This document shows positions 51,134 through 60,606 of a stretch of 64,000 nucleotides of DNA, one piece after another. How positions within the stretch are numbered: the stretch's first letter is position 1; every line of letters begins with the position of its first letter. The notes below the pieces were generated by a model. It had not been told where the DNA came from and made no database searches. It worked only from the letters and a program-made list of their open reading frames with translations. The position numbers and the translations under genes are program-made. The DNA is from Butyrivibrio sp. AE2015. GTDB lineage: Bacteria; Bacillota; Clostridia; Lachnospirales; Lachnospiraceae. The DNA is taken from positions 147,353-211,352 of the forward strand of contig NZ_ATVR01000003.1 in the NCBI RefSeq assembly GCF_000420825.1, read 5' to 3'.

Positions 51134-52948
51134 ATGCAAGCGATAATATTAGCGGCAGGAATGGGAAAGAGACTTAAGGATCTCACCCAGAATAATACCA
51201 AATGTATGGTGAAAGTTAATGGAGTTACGCTGATTGATCGTATGCTTCATCAGATAGAGAATCAGCGCTTGTCAAGGATTATTATTGTTGTTGGATATGA
51301 AGGTCAGAAGCTGATTGATTACATAGCCACACTTGATATAACGACTCCGATTACATATATTAATAATCCTATTTACGATAAGACTAATAATATATATTCT
51401 CTTGCACTAGCTAAAGACTGGCTTGTGAAAGACGATACGCTTTTATTTGAGTCTGATATTATTTTTGAAGATGATGTGCTGAATACGCTTGTTCAGGATC
51501 AACGCGATACATTAGCTTTGGTAGATAAATATGAATCTTGGATGGATGGAACTTGTGTGAAATTAAATGCAGAAGATGAAATTATAGATTTTGTTCCTGG
51601 TAAGAAGTTTGATTTTAACAATACAACCGATTATTACAAAACAGTAAATCTTTATAAGTTCAGCAAACATTTCTCGGAAACACATTATGTTCCTTTTCTT
51701 GATGCGTATCAGGCTGCACTTGGAGAGAATGAATACTATGAACAGGTTCTTCGGGTAATTGCTATGCTAGATGAGCCCGTAATAAAGGCAAAAAGGTTAT
51801 TCGGACAACGTTGGTATGAGATAGATGATATTCAGGATCTTGACATTGCGGAATCACTGTTTGCACTTGATGAGGATGCGAGAGTGAAGATGATTCAAGG
51901 TCGTTATGGCGGGTACTGGCGTTATCCCAAGATGCTAGATTTCTGCTATCTTGTAAATCCTTATTTTCCGAATCAGAAAATTAAGGATGAGATGAAGGCA
52001 AGCTTTGATACGCTGCTTACCGGATATCCGAGCGGAATGCGTGTTAACAGCCTTCTTGCTGCAAAGAACTTCGGTGTTCATCAGGAAAATATTGTGATTG
52101 GCAACGGCGCAGCTGAACTGATTAAGAGCCTGATGGAAGGAATGACTGGCAAGACTGGATTTGTAAGACCAACTTTTGAGGAGTATCCGAATAGGTATGA
52201 TGAAAGCAACACTGTATCGTTTGTACCGCAGAATGCTGACTTTTCATACACAGCAGATGATCTGATGAAGTTCTTTACTGAGAATAAAGTAGATAACCTT
52301 GTTGTAGTTAACCCGGATAATCCGAGCGGAAATTATATTCCAAAGGCAAATGTGCTTAGATTGATTGCTTGGAGTAGGAAGCAGGGAATCAAGCTTGTTA
52401 TAGATGAATCATTTGTGGATTTTGCTGATGAGGAGGATAGCACCATAATCAATCAGGAGATAATCTCTAATAATCCACATCTATATGTGATGAAGAGTAT
52501 ATCAAAATCTTATGGTGTGCCAGGAATACGTCTCGGCATTCTTGTTTCCGGTGATTCGGAGACAATTGCAAATATGAAGAAAGATGTGGCTATATGGAAC
52601 ATTAATTCCTTCGGCGAATTCTTCATGCAGATATTTGAAAAGCACAGGAAAGCATACACTGCTGCGTTAATTCAGGTTAGAACTGAACGCGCAAGATTTC
52701 AAGAAGAACTAAAGAAGATTAAAGGGATTCGAGTTGTTCCTTCACAGGCAAATTATCTAATGGTTGAGCTACGAGGTGATATGTGTTCTAAATCTTTGTT
52801 AAAAAGATTGCTAATTGGACATAATATCCTCATTAAAGATTTGACATCAAAAACAGGAGAGAAGAACTATTTGAGGATAGCAATCCGTGATACAAATGAC
52901 AATAATATTCTGATTTCTGCTTTGCGAGAGGAATTGATGAGTATATAA
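51134..52948 (+). CDS. Nucleotidyltransferase-aminotransferase fusion
   Basis: 604 residues, two enzymes in one chain. Residues 1 to about 235: sugar/choline nucleotidyltransferase ('AIILAAGMGKRLKDLTQNNTKC' pattern, 'NNPIYDKTNNIYSLALAKDWL', 'LFESDIIFE'). Residues about 250-604: class I/II PLP-dependent aminotransferase of the histidinol-phosphate type, with 'VVNPDNPSGNYI', 'VIDESFVDFAD' and the PLP Lys in 'MKSISKSYGVPGIRLG'. The fusion suggests synthesis of a cytidylyl-activated aminoalcohol phosphate, perhaps for the TagB-like enzyme before it. AAAGGAG precedes the start. Confidence 0.85.
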   Translation: MQAIILAAGMGKRLKDLTQNNTKCMVKVNGVTLIDRMLHQIENQRLSRIIIVVGYEGQKLIDYIATLDITTPITYINNPIYDKTNNIYSLALAKDWLVKDDTLLFESDIIFEDDVLNTLVQDQRDTLALVDKYESWMDGTCVKLNAEDEIIDFVPGKKFDFNNTTDYYKTVNLYKFSKHFSETHYVPFLDAYQAALGENEYYEQVLRVIAMLDEPVIKAKRLFGQRWYEIDDIQDLDIAESLFALDEDARVKMIQGRYGGYWRYPKMLDFCYLVNPYFPNQKIKDEMKASFDTLLTGYPSGMRVNSLLAAKNFGVHQENIVIGNGAAELIKSLMEGMTGKTGFVRPTFEEYPNRYDESNTVSFVPQNADFSYTADDLMKFFTENKVDNLVVVNPDNPSGNYIPKANVLRLIAWSRKQGIKLVIDESFVDFADEEDSTIINQEIISNNPHLYVMKSISKSYGVPGIRLGILVSGDSETIANMKKDVAIWNINSFGEFFMQIFEKHRKAYTAALIQVRTERARFQEELKKIKGIRVVPSQANYLMVELRGDMCSKSLLKRLLIGHNILIKDLTSKTGEKNYLRIAIRDTNDNNILISALREELMSI

Positions 52949-52981
52949 GTAGAAAAAAGTAGAATTAAAAGGTTTAAAAAT

Positions 52982-53926
52982 ATGAAAATCATATTATTAG
53001 GTGCAGCTGGGTTTATTGGAACGAATCTTGTGATTGAGCTGGCCAAGAATCCGGATAACGAGATAACAGTTGTTGATAGAGAAAAATCATATTTCAAGAA
53101 TATTATTGACCTAAACCTTCCACATGTAAACATCGTAGAATCAGACCTTACGATGGATACAGATTATGAAGAACTAGTACAGAATAAAGATCTGGTCTAT
53201 CACCTAATCTCCACAACTGTTCCAACAACATCAAATCAGCACATAGCAGAAGAGTTGAAAGCTAATGTGGTTCTTTCTGCTAATCTCTTCGAAGCGTGCG
53301 TTAAGAAATCCGTCAAGAAAGTTGTGTTCATCAGTTCGGGCGGAACTGTTTATGGGAAAGAGTCCAAGTGTCCACTGAATGAGAAAACGCCGACAAATCC
53401 TATCACTTCATATGGAATACAGAAGGTATCTATAGAAAAGCTACTATACTTATATAACTATATGTACGGTCTTGATTACAGAATCATCCGTCTTGCCAAT
53501 CCTTATGGTCCATATCAGAGACCGAACGGTGTACTTGGTGCTGTGACCACATTTACATATAAAGCAATTAAAGGTGAAGAAATAAATGTTTATGGTGATG
53601 GGTCTGTAGTAAGAGACTTCATTTATATTGATGATGCTATAAGAGGAATTCAAAAGATAGTCAATGGTACTGACCGTCATCACACCTTCAATCTTGGTTG
53701 TGGTTATGGCACAAGCATAAAGCAGGTGCTTAATACTATTGAGCGAGCTTTAGGAATTAAACTTAATGTTATATACACAGAAGGTAGAAAAGTAGATGTC
53801 CCGTTTAATTACTTAGATATTAAAAGATTTGAGACAGCATACGGTAGTCTTAATCCAATAGGTTTGGAAGAAGGGATTAGGAAGACCGCCGAATTTATGA
53901 GAAATATTTTCCAAGAAGTAAAGTAG
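52982..53926 (+). CDS. NAD-dependent sugar epimerase/dehydratase (UDP-glucose 4-epimerase-like)
   Basis: 314 residues. Extended SDR with 'ILLGAAGFIGTNLV', 'ISSGGTVYGKESKCPLNE', catalytic 'YGIQKVSIEKLLYLY', 'RLANPYGPYQRP' and 'DFIYIDDAIRGI'. Shorter than the epimerase at 46242 and of a different subgroup. It probably produces a UDP-hexose or UDP-HexNAc epimer for one of the transferases downstream. Precise specificity cannot be read. Confidence 0.8.
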   Translation: MKIILLGAAGFIGTNLVIELAKNPDNEITVVDREKSYFKNIIDLNLPHVNIVESDLTMDTDYEELVQNKDLVYHLISTTVPTTSNQHIAEELKANVVLSANLFEACVKKSVKKVVFISSGGTVYGKESKCPLNEKTPTNPITSYGIQKVSIEKLLYLYNYMYGLDYRIIRLANPYGPYQRPNGVLGAVTTFTYKAIKGEEINVYGDGSVVRDFIYIDDAIRGIQKIVNGTDRHHTFNLGCGYGTSIKQVLNTIERALGIKLNVIYTEGRKVDVPFNYLDIKRFETAYGSLNPIGLEEGIRKTAEFMRNIFQEVK

Positions 53927-54001
53927 TAATAATATCGGTGTTATTAGTTGGATTATTATGTGTATAATTCACATATATCTAACTTCATTTAGAGGTGTTA
54001 T

Positions 54002-55105
54002 ATGAAGGTACTGGTAATAATAACAACAGCGTTTGTAGAATATGGTGGAATAGCAAATGCTTTTATGAATTACTACAATAACATGATCAAGGAAAATCTT
54101 ATAATAGATGTTGCAGCGTGTGGTAAATGTGATGATTCACTTAGGATAATTATTGAAGGTAATGGTGGAAAATGCTTTAATTTGCCAATAAAACAAAAGA
54201 ATTTATTATCTTATGTGGGAGAATTAAAGAAAATATTAACGAGAGGATATGACGTAGTAGATGTTCATGGAAACAGTTCAACTATGTTTCTTGAGCTATA
54301 CTTAGCCAAGAAGACCAATGTACCAAATAGAATGGCACATTGTTTGAACTCTAAAACCAATCATCCGGCTCTTCACAGTGTTTTACGAATACCTTTTAAT
54401 TATTTGTGCAACAATAAGACAGCTTGTACGTTTGAGGCTGGTACACATCTATATGGAAAAAGAAAGTTTGAGATTCTTCGAAATTGCATTCCGTTAAATG
54501 AATACTCGTATTCTGATATTTTTAGAAGAAAAGTAAGAGAAGAGTATGGAATAAAAGAGAATGAAGTACTAATCGGAACAATTGGTAAGATGAATTATCA
54601 AAAAAATCAATTATTCATTTTTGATATTATTGATAAACTTAGATTTAAAAATAATCATATAAAACTCATAATAGTTGGGGATGGTCCACTTAGACAAGAT
54701 ATAGAAGCTAAAATTGAAAAGCTAAGTTTGTCGGAGATTGTAATACTGGCAGGAATGAAAAAGAATGTCATTCCATATTATTCTGCATTTGATATATTTG
54801 TATTTCCATCACTATTCGAAGGAGAAAGCTTAGCATTAATAGAAGCAAAGTGCAGTGGGATATACGGTTGTATCTCAAAGCTGATTAAAGTATCAAACAA
54901 TGATAGCGTTGAAAACATGGAATACGAGGATTTAATTGTAGATGAATGGGTGAGAATAATTAACTCACAGATTATGTTATTAAGAAAACAAGACAGGGCT
55001 ATTGATAGTCGAAAAGCTATTGAGCAGTTAAAAAGCGTAGGGCTTGATAGTACAGAAAATGCGGAGAAGTTGAGAAAACTATATTTTAAGTATTCAAATG
55101 TATAG
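54002..55105 (+). CDS. Glycosyltransferase family 4
   Basis: 367 residues, GT-B fold. 'YGGIANAFMNYYNNM' near the start, 'VDVHGNSSTMFLEL' and the donor site EX7E 'FEGESLALIEAK' near residue 280. The N-terminal 'GGIANA' is the usual glycine-rich loop. AGAGGTG is before the ATG, after an A+T-rich gap with a TATAAT at about 53961. The sugar it transfers is unknown. Confidence 0.85.
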   Translation: MKVLVIITTAFVEYGGIANAFMNYYNNMIKENLIIDVAACGKCDDSLRIIIEGNGGKCFNLPIKQKNLLSYVGELKKILTRGYDVVDVHGNSSTMFLELYLAKKTNVPNRMAHCLNSKTNHPALHSVLRIPFNYLCNNKTACTFEAGTHLYGKRKFEILRNCIPLNEYSYSDIFRRKVREEYGIKENEVLIGTIGKMNYQKNQLFIFDIIDKLRFKNNHIKLIIVGDGPLRQDIEAKIEKLSLSEIVILAGMKKNVIPYYSAFDIFVFPSLFEGESLALIEAKCSGIYGCISKLIKVSNNDSVENMEYEDLIVDEWVRIINSQIMLLRKQDRAIDSRKAIEQLKSVGLDSTENAEKLRKLYFKYSNV

Positions 55106-55135
55106 GTACACAAATAAATGAGGGTATGATTATAA

Positions 55136-56059
55136 ATGATTGAGAACGATTCTAAGTCAATAGCGATATTATTATCAACATATAATGGATCAAAGTATCT
55201 TAATGAACAATTTCAGACACTGTATAATCAAACATACAAAAATCTTGTAATATATGCTAGAGATGATGGGAGCAGCGATAATACCCGCGAAATAATACAA
55301 AGATGGAAGAAAAAGATGAGTATTAAAATGGTTGACGCATCTAATAATTTGGGTGCTGCACGTAGCTTTATGGAATTGGTTTATCATTGCGGCAATTATG
55401 AATATTATGCTTTTTGCGATCAAGATGATTTGTGGGACGCTGATAAAATTGAAAAAGCGATTAAAAAGATAAAGGACTATGATCAGCCATATTTATATTT
55501 TTGCAATGGAAGATATGTAGATGAAAATGGAGCAGTTACAAGAGACAAAACAACAGTGCCTACTGAAGACTTGAATTTTTGGAGTGCAATTGTATGTGGA
55601 TTTTGTCCAGGTTGCTCAATGGTATGGAATAATGAGCTGATGAAAATTGTTAGAAGAGTTAATTATAGGAGTCTTCCTATGCATGATTTATTATTTTGTT
55701 TATCAGCTCTTGCATTTGGAAATGTACTTTATGATGAGACAGTTCATTATTCAAGGAGAATGCATGAAAATAATGTTGTAGGACGTTCTGGAAAAAGCAA
55801 GATTCAGTTGTTTAAGCAAAGAAAGAAACTCTGGTTAAAAGAAGGAAAAAAAAACCCGATAGGTATCTTTTTACAGGATATTAAAAGAAATCTCATTTCG
55901 GAAAATGTGATAATTGATTTAGAGGAGTTGGAAGATTTCATACAATACAAGGTCAGTATAAAGAGTAAAATAGAGTTGCTAATCAATAAAAAATATATTT
56001 CATCTAATCAAAGAGCTACATGTTCATTCAAAGTGAGGATTTTGTTTAATTTGATATAG
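55136..56059 (+). CDS. Glycosyltransferase family 2 (rhamnosyltransferase-like)
   Basis: 307 residues with 'IAILLSTYNGSKYLNEQ', 'ARDDGSSDNTREII' and 'CDQDDLWDADKI', the motif set of GT2 rhamnosyltransferases such as RgpB/WsaF-type enzymes. The segment 'GFCPGCSMVWNNELM' and 'MHDLLFCLSALAFG' are the usual acceptor-side motifs of this group. The donor could be a rhamnose nucleotide, but no dTDP-rhamnose genes are in the window. Confidence 0.82.
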   Translation: MIENDSKSIAILLSTYNGSKYLNEQFQTLYNQTYKNLVIYARDDGSSDNTREIIQRWKKKMSIKMVDASNNLGAARSFMELVYHCGNYEYYAFCDQDDLWDADKIEKAIKKIKDYDQPYLYFCNGRYVDENGAVTRDKTTVPTEDLNFWSAIVCGFCPGCSMVWNNELMKIVRRVNYRSLPMHDLLFCLSALAFGNVLYDETVHYSRRMHENNVVGRSGKSKIQLFKQRKKLWLKEGKKNPIGIFLQDIKRNLISENVIIDLEELEDFIQYKVSIKSKIELLINKKYISSNQRATCSFKVRILFNLI

Positions 56060-56150
56060 ACAAAAACGAAATATGTCAGCGTTGGTTAATAGTTGTAAGG
56101 TAGGTATTTGTTTTATATGTTATAGTATTTGTGCGTTATGGTGATTAAGT

Positions 56151-57170
56151 ATGCTTTTATCAATTGTTATTCCTGTATATAATTCAAAGAAAGAATATTT
56201 GGAGGAATTATTACAAAGCCTTGAAGTTCAGGATTTAAGCGACGTTGAAATCATTATTGTAAATGATGGAAGTGATGAAGAACATTCGTCGGAGCTTCAA
56301 GCAATCTTGGAAAAAAGGGAGACTATAGTTTATATTAAAAAAGAAAATGGAGGAGTTTCATCAGCTAGGAATTTCGGCATCCAGGTAGCAAATGGAAACT
56401 ATATATCTTTTGCTGATTCAGACGATATTTTTTCTCCGGACTTTATTTGCTCATCAATAGACTATATAAGAAAGTATAAACCAGACATTATATTTGGAAC
56501 AATGAAGGTGTTCCCCCACACATATTATTTGCAGACAACAGGAACAGCTGAATTTTTTGAGAAAAATAATATCGATGACATTGAACAAAGATTTTCTTGT
56601 ACGGGTAAATATGGAATAATTGGAAGTACTTGCTCAAGAATATATAAAAAAGAGATAGTTAGTAGAGTTAAGTTTCATGAGGATATACTCTATAGTGAGG
56701 ATCAGTTATTTAATAGAGAAATAATAAAGCACGCAGAACGAGTTCTTGTTGTCCCAGATGAATGGTATGTATATAGAGATAACCCTTGCTCTGCCACGCA
56801 CTCTAACATGTATAATCAAAATTACTATCAGAAAATTAAGGGATACTGGAGAAATTTATTGAATATTTATAAAACATGCTCCAAGGCAACAATACATGCA
56901 TACAGAGTTGAAGCCTTAGTTAATGCTGGATTTGCATATAAAAGAATAGCGTCGTCAGATCTTCCTTTTCCAAGGAAAATTGCAGAAATTAAAATCATAT
57001 CGAATGACGAGTATGTTAAAGATGCTGTTTGTAATTTGAGAATCAGCGATGAATTAAAGTCGTTGGCTCAGAAAATACAATTGATTTTGATGAAAGTCAA
57101 TGCTTATTTGCCATTACTGATTCTTTACGATTTATTTATAATTAGGAAAAGGTACGAGAATGAGAGGTAA
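56151..57170 (+). CDS. Glycosyltransferase family 2
   Basis: 339 residues: 'LSIVIPVYNSKKEYLEELLQ', 'IIVNDGSDEEHSSELQ', 'NGGVSSARNFGIQVA' and 'ADSDDIF', then 'DILYSEDQLFNREII', a typical acceptor-domain segment. The gap in front has an A+T-rich stretch but no clear promoter. Its last 11 bp overlap the start of the polymerase gene, so translation is coupled. Confidence 0.85.
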   Translation: MLLSIVIPVYNSKKEYLEELLQSLEVQDLSDVEIIIVNDGSDEEHSSELQAILEKRETIVYIKKENGGVSSARNFGIQVANGNYISFADSDDIFSPDFICSSIDYIRKYKPDIIFGTMKVFPHTYYLQTTGTAEFFEKNNIDDIEQRFSCTGKYGIIGSTCSRIYKKEIVSRVKFHEDILYSEDQLFNREIIKHAERVLVVPDEWYVYRDNPCSATHSNMYNQNYYQKIKGYWRNLLNIYKTCSKATIHAYRVEALVNAGFAYKRIASSDLPFPRKIAEIKIISNDEYVKDAVCNLRISDELKSLAQKIQLILMKVNAYLPLLILYDLFIIRKRYENER

Positions 57171-58440
57171 TTACAAAATTCAGATTGAAAGATTATTTTA
57201 TTTACTAATTCTTTCTACTTTAGCTGGTCTATTTACGGTTTTGTCTATTCAGCTTGAAACATGGAGAACAGTTGCTACAGCCATTTTACTAATATACTTA
57301 TTATACTTTGTTATAAAAGTAAAATCAAAAAGGAAAATATCAAATTGTGTGAGGAGATATATTTTCTTATATTGTATAATTATTGCGCTGGAGACACATC
57401 TATCAATTGATAGATATGGTTATTCATTTGCAGAAATTATGTTTCCTTTACGCGGATTTTTATGGGTGCTTATGTTATTTCCGCTTAACACAATATGTAA
57501 AAAACAATGTTCATTAGATGTGCTATTAAATGATGTGATAAAAATTGGAATGATATCTATTGTACTGCGAACTTTTAGTTGGATTATATATACAATTTTT
57601 AATTTCGCTATATTTCCTGATTTGTTATTTGAACTAACCAATGGTGTTGCTGCTTGGACACGTGCAGGAACTCTGCGCCTTGGGGCTTCTTGCTTATGGC
57701 CAATCATTATTATAGGATCTGAGTATATGTATAATAAAAACGGAAAAAGGAGATATATATATACTATCTTAATTGTAATCATATATCTTGCGATAGTAAC
57801 TAAATCTAGAACATACCTACTTCAGTCCATTATTTATTTAGTCCCCTTTGTTTACTGGTTAATAAGTAAAAGAATATCTTCAAAAAGCAGATTTTTGTTT
57901 TTATTATTCACTGTAGTAGTTGGGATTGGGCTTATACTATTAATTGCACCTTTTATACTTTCTTATCTGGGTTTGGATTCTGGAATAATGGGATTAGAAT
58001 ACCGATATTGGGAGCTCAAGTATTATACAAGCCTTATTGACAACACAAATATTCTGACGGGGATTGGGATTCTGTCCGGTTATAATTCTTTGTCTAGAGC
58101 AATATTAAATGGACCGTATCAAACACAAATGTTTCTAGATGATTTGGGCTATATACAAAGTTATGTTCAATTTGGGCTAATGACCGTTGCTCTATATGGA
58201 GGACTAATTATATGTGTCATCTCTGCAGCTATTAAATCGTTAAAGACAAAAAGCTATAATAATTTAGTTGTGAGTAGTGCCTTACTATTATATGTAGTTG
58301 TAGGATCGTTAACTCACGATATTTTTGATGTAAATAAAGCCATAACTGTCCCTATAATCTTAAGTATTTGTTCTTTCTTAATAGATATTTCTGGGGGGAG
58401 GCAAATAAACAATATTTTGATTCATAGTTCAAAAAATTAG
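57160..58440 (+). CDS. O-antigen/EPS polymerase (Wzy-like)
   Basis: 426 residues, about eleven helices, with a large extracytoplasmic loop ('EYRYWELKYYTSLIDNTNILTGIGILSGYNS' region) followed by 'GYIQSYVQFGLMTVALYG', the usual arrangement of Wzy polymerases, which join repeat units outside the membrane. It starts inside the previous gene (ATGAGAGGTAA). With the flippase at 60607 it makes a complete Wzx/Wzy pathway. Confidence 0.75.
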   Translation: MRGNYKIQIERLFYLLILSTLAGLFTVLSIQLETWRTVATAILLIYLLYFVIKVKSKRKISNCVRRYIFLYCIIIALETHLSIDRYGYSFAEIMFPLRGFLWVLMLFPLNTICKKQCSLDVLLNDVIKIGMISIVLRTFSWIIYTIFNFAIFPDLLFELTNGVAAWTRAGTLRLGASCLWPIIIIGSEYMYNKNGKRRYIYTILIVIIYLAIVTKSRTYLLQSIIYLVPFVYWLISKRISSKSRFLFLLFTVVVGIGLILLIAPFILSYLGLDSGIMGLEYRYWELKYYTSLIDNTNILTGIGILSGYNSLSRAILNGPYQTQMFLDDLGYIQSYVQFGLMTVALYGGLIICVISAAIKSLKTKSYNNLVVSSALLLYVVVGSLTHDIFDVNKAITVPIILSICSFLIDISGGRQINNILIHSSKN

Positions 58441-58463
58441 CGGTAAGGGTGGTATTAATAATA

Positions 58464-59393
58464 ATGAGCATCAAGTATTCCATAGTTGCAACTTCATATA
58501 ATGATGAAGGTGAGATAGAGTCTTTTCTACATTCTATTATTAATCAGAGTTGTAAGCCAGAAGAAGTGATAATCGCAGATGGTGGTTCCAAGGATTCAAC
58601 GGTAAATATTATAAACAGGTATTCAGAGAAATATCCTTATATTCGGGTTATATCAAACGGAAGGCTAAATATAGCTCAAGGTTATAATTTGGCCATAAAA
58701 AATACAAATACTGATTTGATTGGAATTGTTGGAATTGGTAATGAATATGATTGCGAGTTTTTCACTAGTCTGATAAAAAAAATGGATGAAGCGAAAACTG
58801 ATATGGTGTATTCTCCTATTCGTGGAGTAGATAGTACTTCGTTTTCTGTAAAGTACAATAGAACTTTTTTAAATGGAGAATATGGGCAGAGGATCAAGAT
58901 ACCATCAAATCACGGTGCATTAGTTAAAAAAAATATATTTGAGGAAAATGGTTTCTTTTATGAAAAATTTATATATGCAGGAGAAGATACTGAGTTTTAT
59001 ACTTTGGCATGTAAAAATGGAGCGTCATGTTCGCTTTCAGAAGAAGCAATTGTGAGGTGGAAATCGCCAATGTCATTTAATCAATACTATAAAATGTCTA
59101 AGAATTATGCTATTGCATTAATGCAAATAATGAATAATAAATATCTATTAAAGAGAATTATCAAACATCTTTTCCCTATATTGCTTTATTTTGTTTTTGT
59201 AGTTATTAGTCCGACTTATATAAAAGTCTGCTTGCTATTATTAGGTTTATCATATGTGTGTTATTTAGATTATAAATGCAAAAAACGCAATAAGTATTTA
59301 CCACTTGTAGTATTTGAATATTATATTTATCCCTTAACTTTTTTTACAAACGCAAAATATATGAAAAAAGTGTATAAAGTGAGGAGGAATTAA
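58464..59393 (+). CDS. Glycosyltransferase family 2 with C-terminal membrane helices
   Basis: 309 residues. GT2 core 'YSIVATSYNDEGEIESFLHSI', 'IADGGSKDSTVNI' and later 'YAGEDTEFYTLACKNGA', with two C-terminal membrane helices ('HLFPILLYFVFVVIS', 'VCLLLLGLSYVCYL'). This layout is found in ExoA/mycofactocin-type GT2 enzymes that stay at the membrane. ATG 58464 is preferred because the GT2 domain starts there; a GTG at 58449 is in frame. Confidence 0.8.
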   Translation: MSIKYSIVATSYNDEGEIESFLHSIINQSCKPEEVIIADGGSKDSTVNIINRYSEKYPYIRVISNGRLNIAQGYNLAIKNTNTDLIGIVGIGNEYDCEFFTSLIKKMDEAKTDMVYSPIRGVDSTSFSVKYNRTFLNGEYGQRIKIPSNHGALVKKNIFEENGFFYEKFIYAGEDTEFYTLACKNGASCSLSEEAIVRWKSPMSFNQYYKMSKNYAIALMQIMNNKYLLKRIIKHLFPILLYFVFVVISPTYIKVCLLLLGLSYVCYLDYKCKKRNKYLPLVVFEYYIYPLTFFTNAKYMKKVYKVRRN

Positions 59394-59394
59394 T

Positions 59395-60600
59395 ATGAGA
59401 TATCTTGTTTTAGGCGCAGGTCCAGCAGGGCTTACATTTGCAAATAAACTTCTTCAGTCTGGAGAAGATAACTTTATAGTTCTTGAAAAGGAATCAATAG
59501 CCGGCGGATTGTGCCGTTCGGTAGACGTAGATGGATCACCATTTGACATAGGTGGTGGCCATTTCTTAGATGTTCGACGTCCTCATGTTAATGAGTTTCT
59601 ATTCAAATTTATGCCGGAAGATGAATGGGACTTATATAACCGAAGAACTACACTCCACGTAAATGGGAATGTGATAGGACAGCCTATTGAAGCGAATATC
59701 TGGCAGATGAAGATAGAAGACCAGATCGAATATCTTAAATCTATAGCTATTGCTGGATGCAATCTTGGCGAACCTATGCCGGAGAGATTTATAGATTGGA
59801 TATACTGGAAGCTTGGTAAAAAGATTGCTGAGGATTATATGATTCCTTACAATCAGAAAATGTTCAGCAAGGAACTCGATCAGCTCGGTACTTACTGGCT
59901 TGAGAAACTTCCAAATGTTAGTTTTGAAGAGACGTTAATGTCATGTTTATCAAAGAAGGCTTATGGTAAGGATCCAGGGCATACACAGTTCTACTATCCT
60001 AAGAAGTATGGATACGGTGAACTGTGGCTTAGGATGGCAGAGGCACTTGGAGATAGGATTGAATACAACAAGAACGTTAATGGGATTGATTTTACAAATA
60101 AGACTGTTACAACAGCAGATTGTAGTAAATATCAGGCTGATGTGATTATTACGACTATTCCTTGGCTTGAATATGAAGAAATTATCGGCATGCCAGAGGA
60201 CATTAATGAAAGTTTGAAAGAGCTCAAGTACAGCTCGATTCAGACTGAATATCACGAAGAGAATCTTGATACAGAATCACAGTGGATTTACTATCCGGAT
60301 CCAAAACTGCCTTATCACCGCATACTTGTTCGCCACAATTTCTGTCCGAACAGTAAAGGGTATTGGACAGAGACAAACAGCGAACGTATAGACATGGAAG
60401 AGCCAAATAACAATTTTAAGTATATGAATAAATTTGCTTATCCTCTCAATACAGTCAGAAAACCAGAGATAATGAAAAGACTGCTGAACTGGAGTAAAGA
60501 TCGAGGAGTTTATGGTCTTGGACGTTGGGGAGAACATAGTCATTACAATTCCGATGTTACAGTGGATTTGGCGATGAATTTATATGATGAATTGAGATAA
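59395..60600 (+). CDS. FAD-dependent amine-oxidase/UDP-galactopyranose-mutase-like protein
   Basis: 401 residues. Rossmann FAD motif 'YLVLGAGPAGLTFANKLLQ' (residues 3-21) with 'VLEKESIAGGLCRSVDVDG' and 'FDIGGGHFLD', the protoporphyrinogen-oxidase/UGM-like start. The middle has 'YMIPYNQKMFSKELDQLGTYW', similar to UGM-like flavoproteins. In a polysaccharide operon it may make a furanose or another modified nucleotide sugar. GAGGAGG lies before the ATG, and the start is two bases after the preceding stop. Whether it is a true mutase cannot be decided. Confidence 0.75.
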   Translation: MRYLVLGAGPAGLTFANKLLQSGEDNFIVLEKESIAGGLCRSVDVDGSPFDIGGGHFLDVRRPHVNEFLFKFMPEDEWDLYNRRTTLHVNGNVIGQPIEANIWQMKIEDQIEYLKSIAIAGCNLGEPMPERFIDWIYWKLGKKIAEDYMIPYNQKMFSKELDQLGTYWLEKLPNVSFEETLMSCLSKKAYGKDPGHTQFYYPKKYGYGELWLRMAEALGDRIEYNKNVNGIDFTNKTVTTADCSKYQADVIITTIPWLEYEEIIGMPEDINESLKELKYSSIQTEYHEENLDTESQWIYYPDPKLPYHRILVRHNFCPNSKGYWTETNSERIDMEEPNNNFKYMNKFAYPLNTVRKPEIMKRLLNWSKDRGVYGLGRWGEHSHYNSDVTVDLAMNLYDELR

Positions 60601-60606
60601 TTGAAA

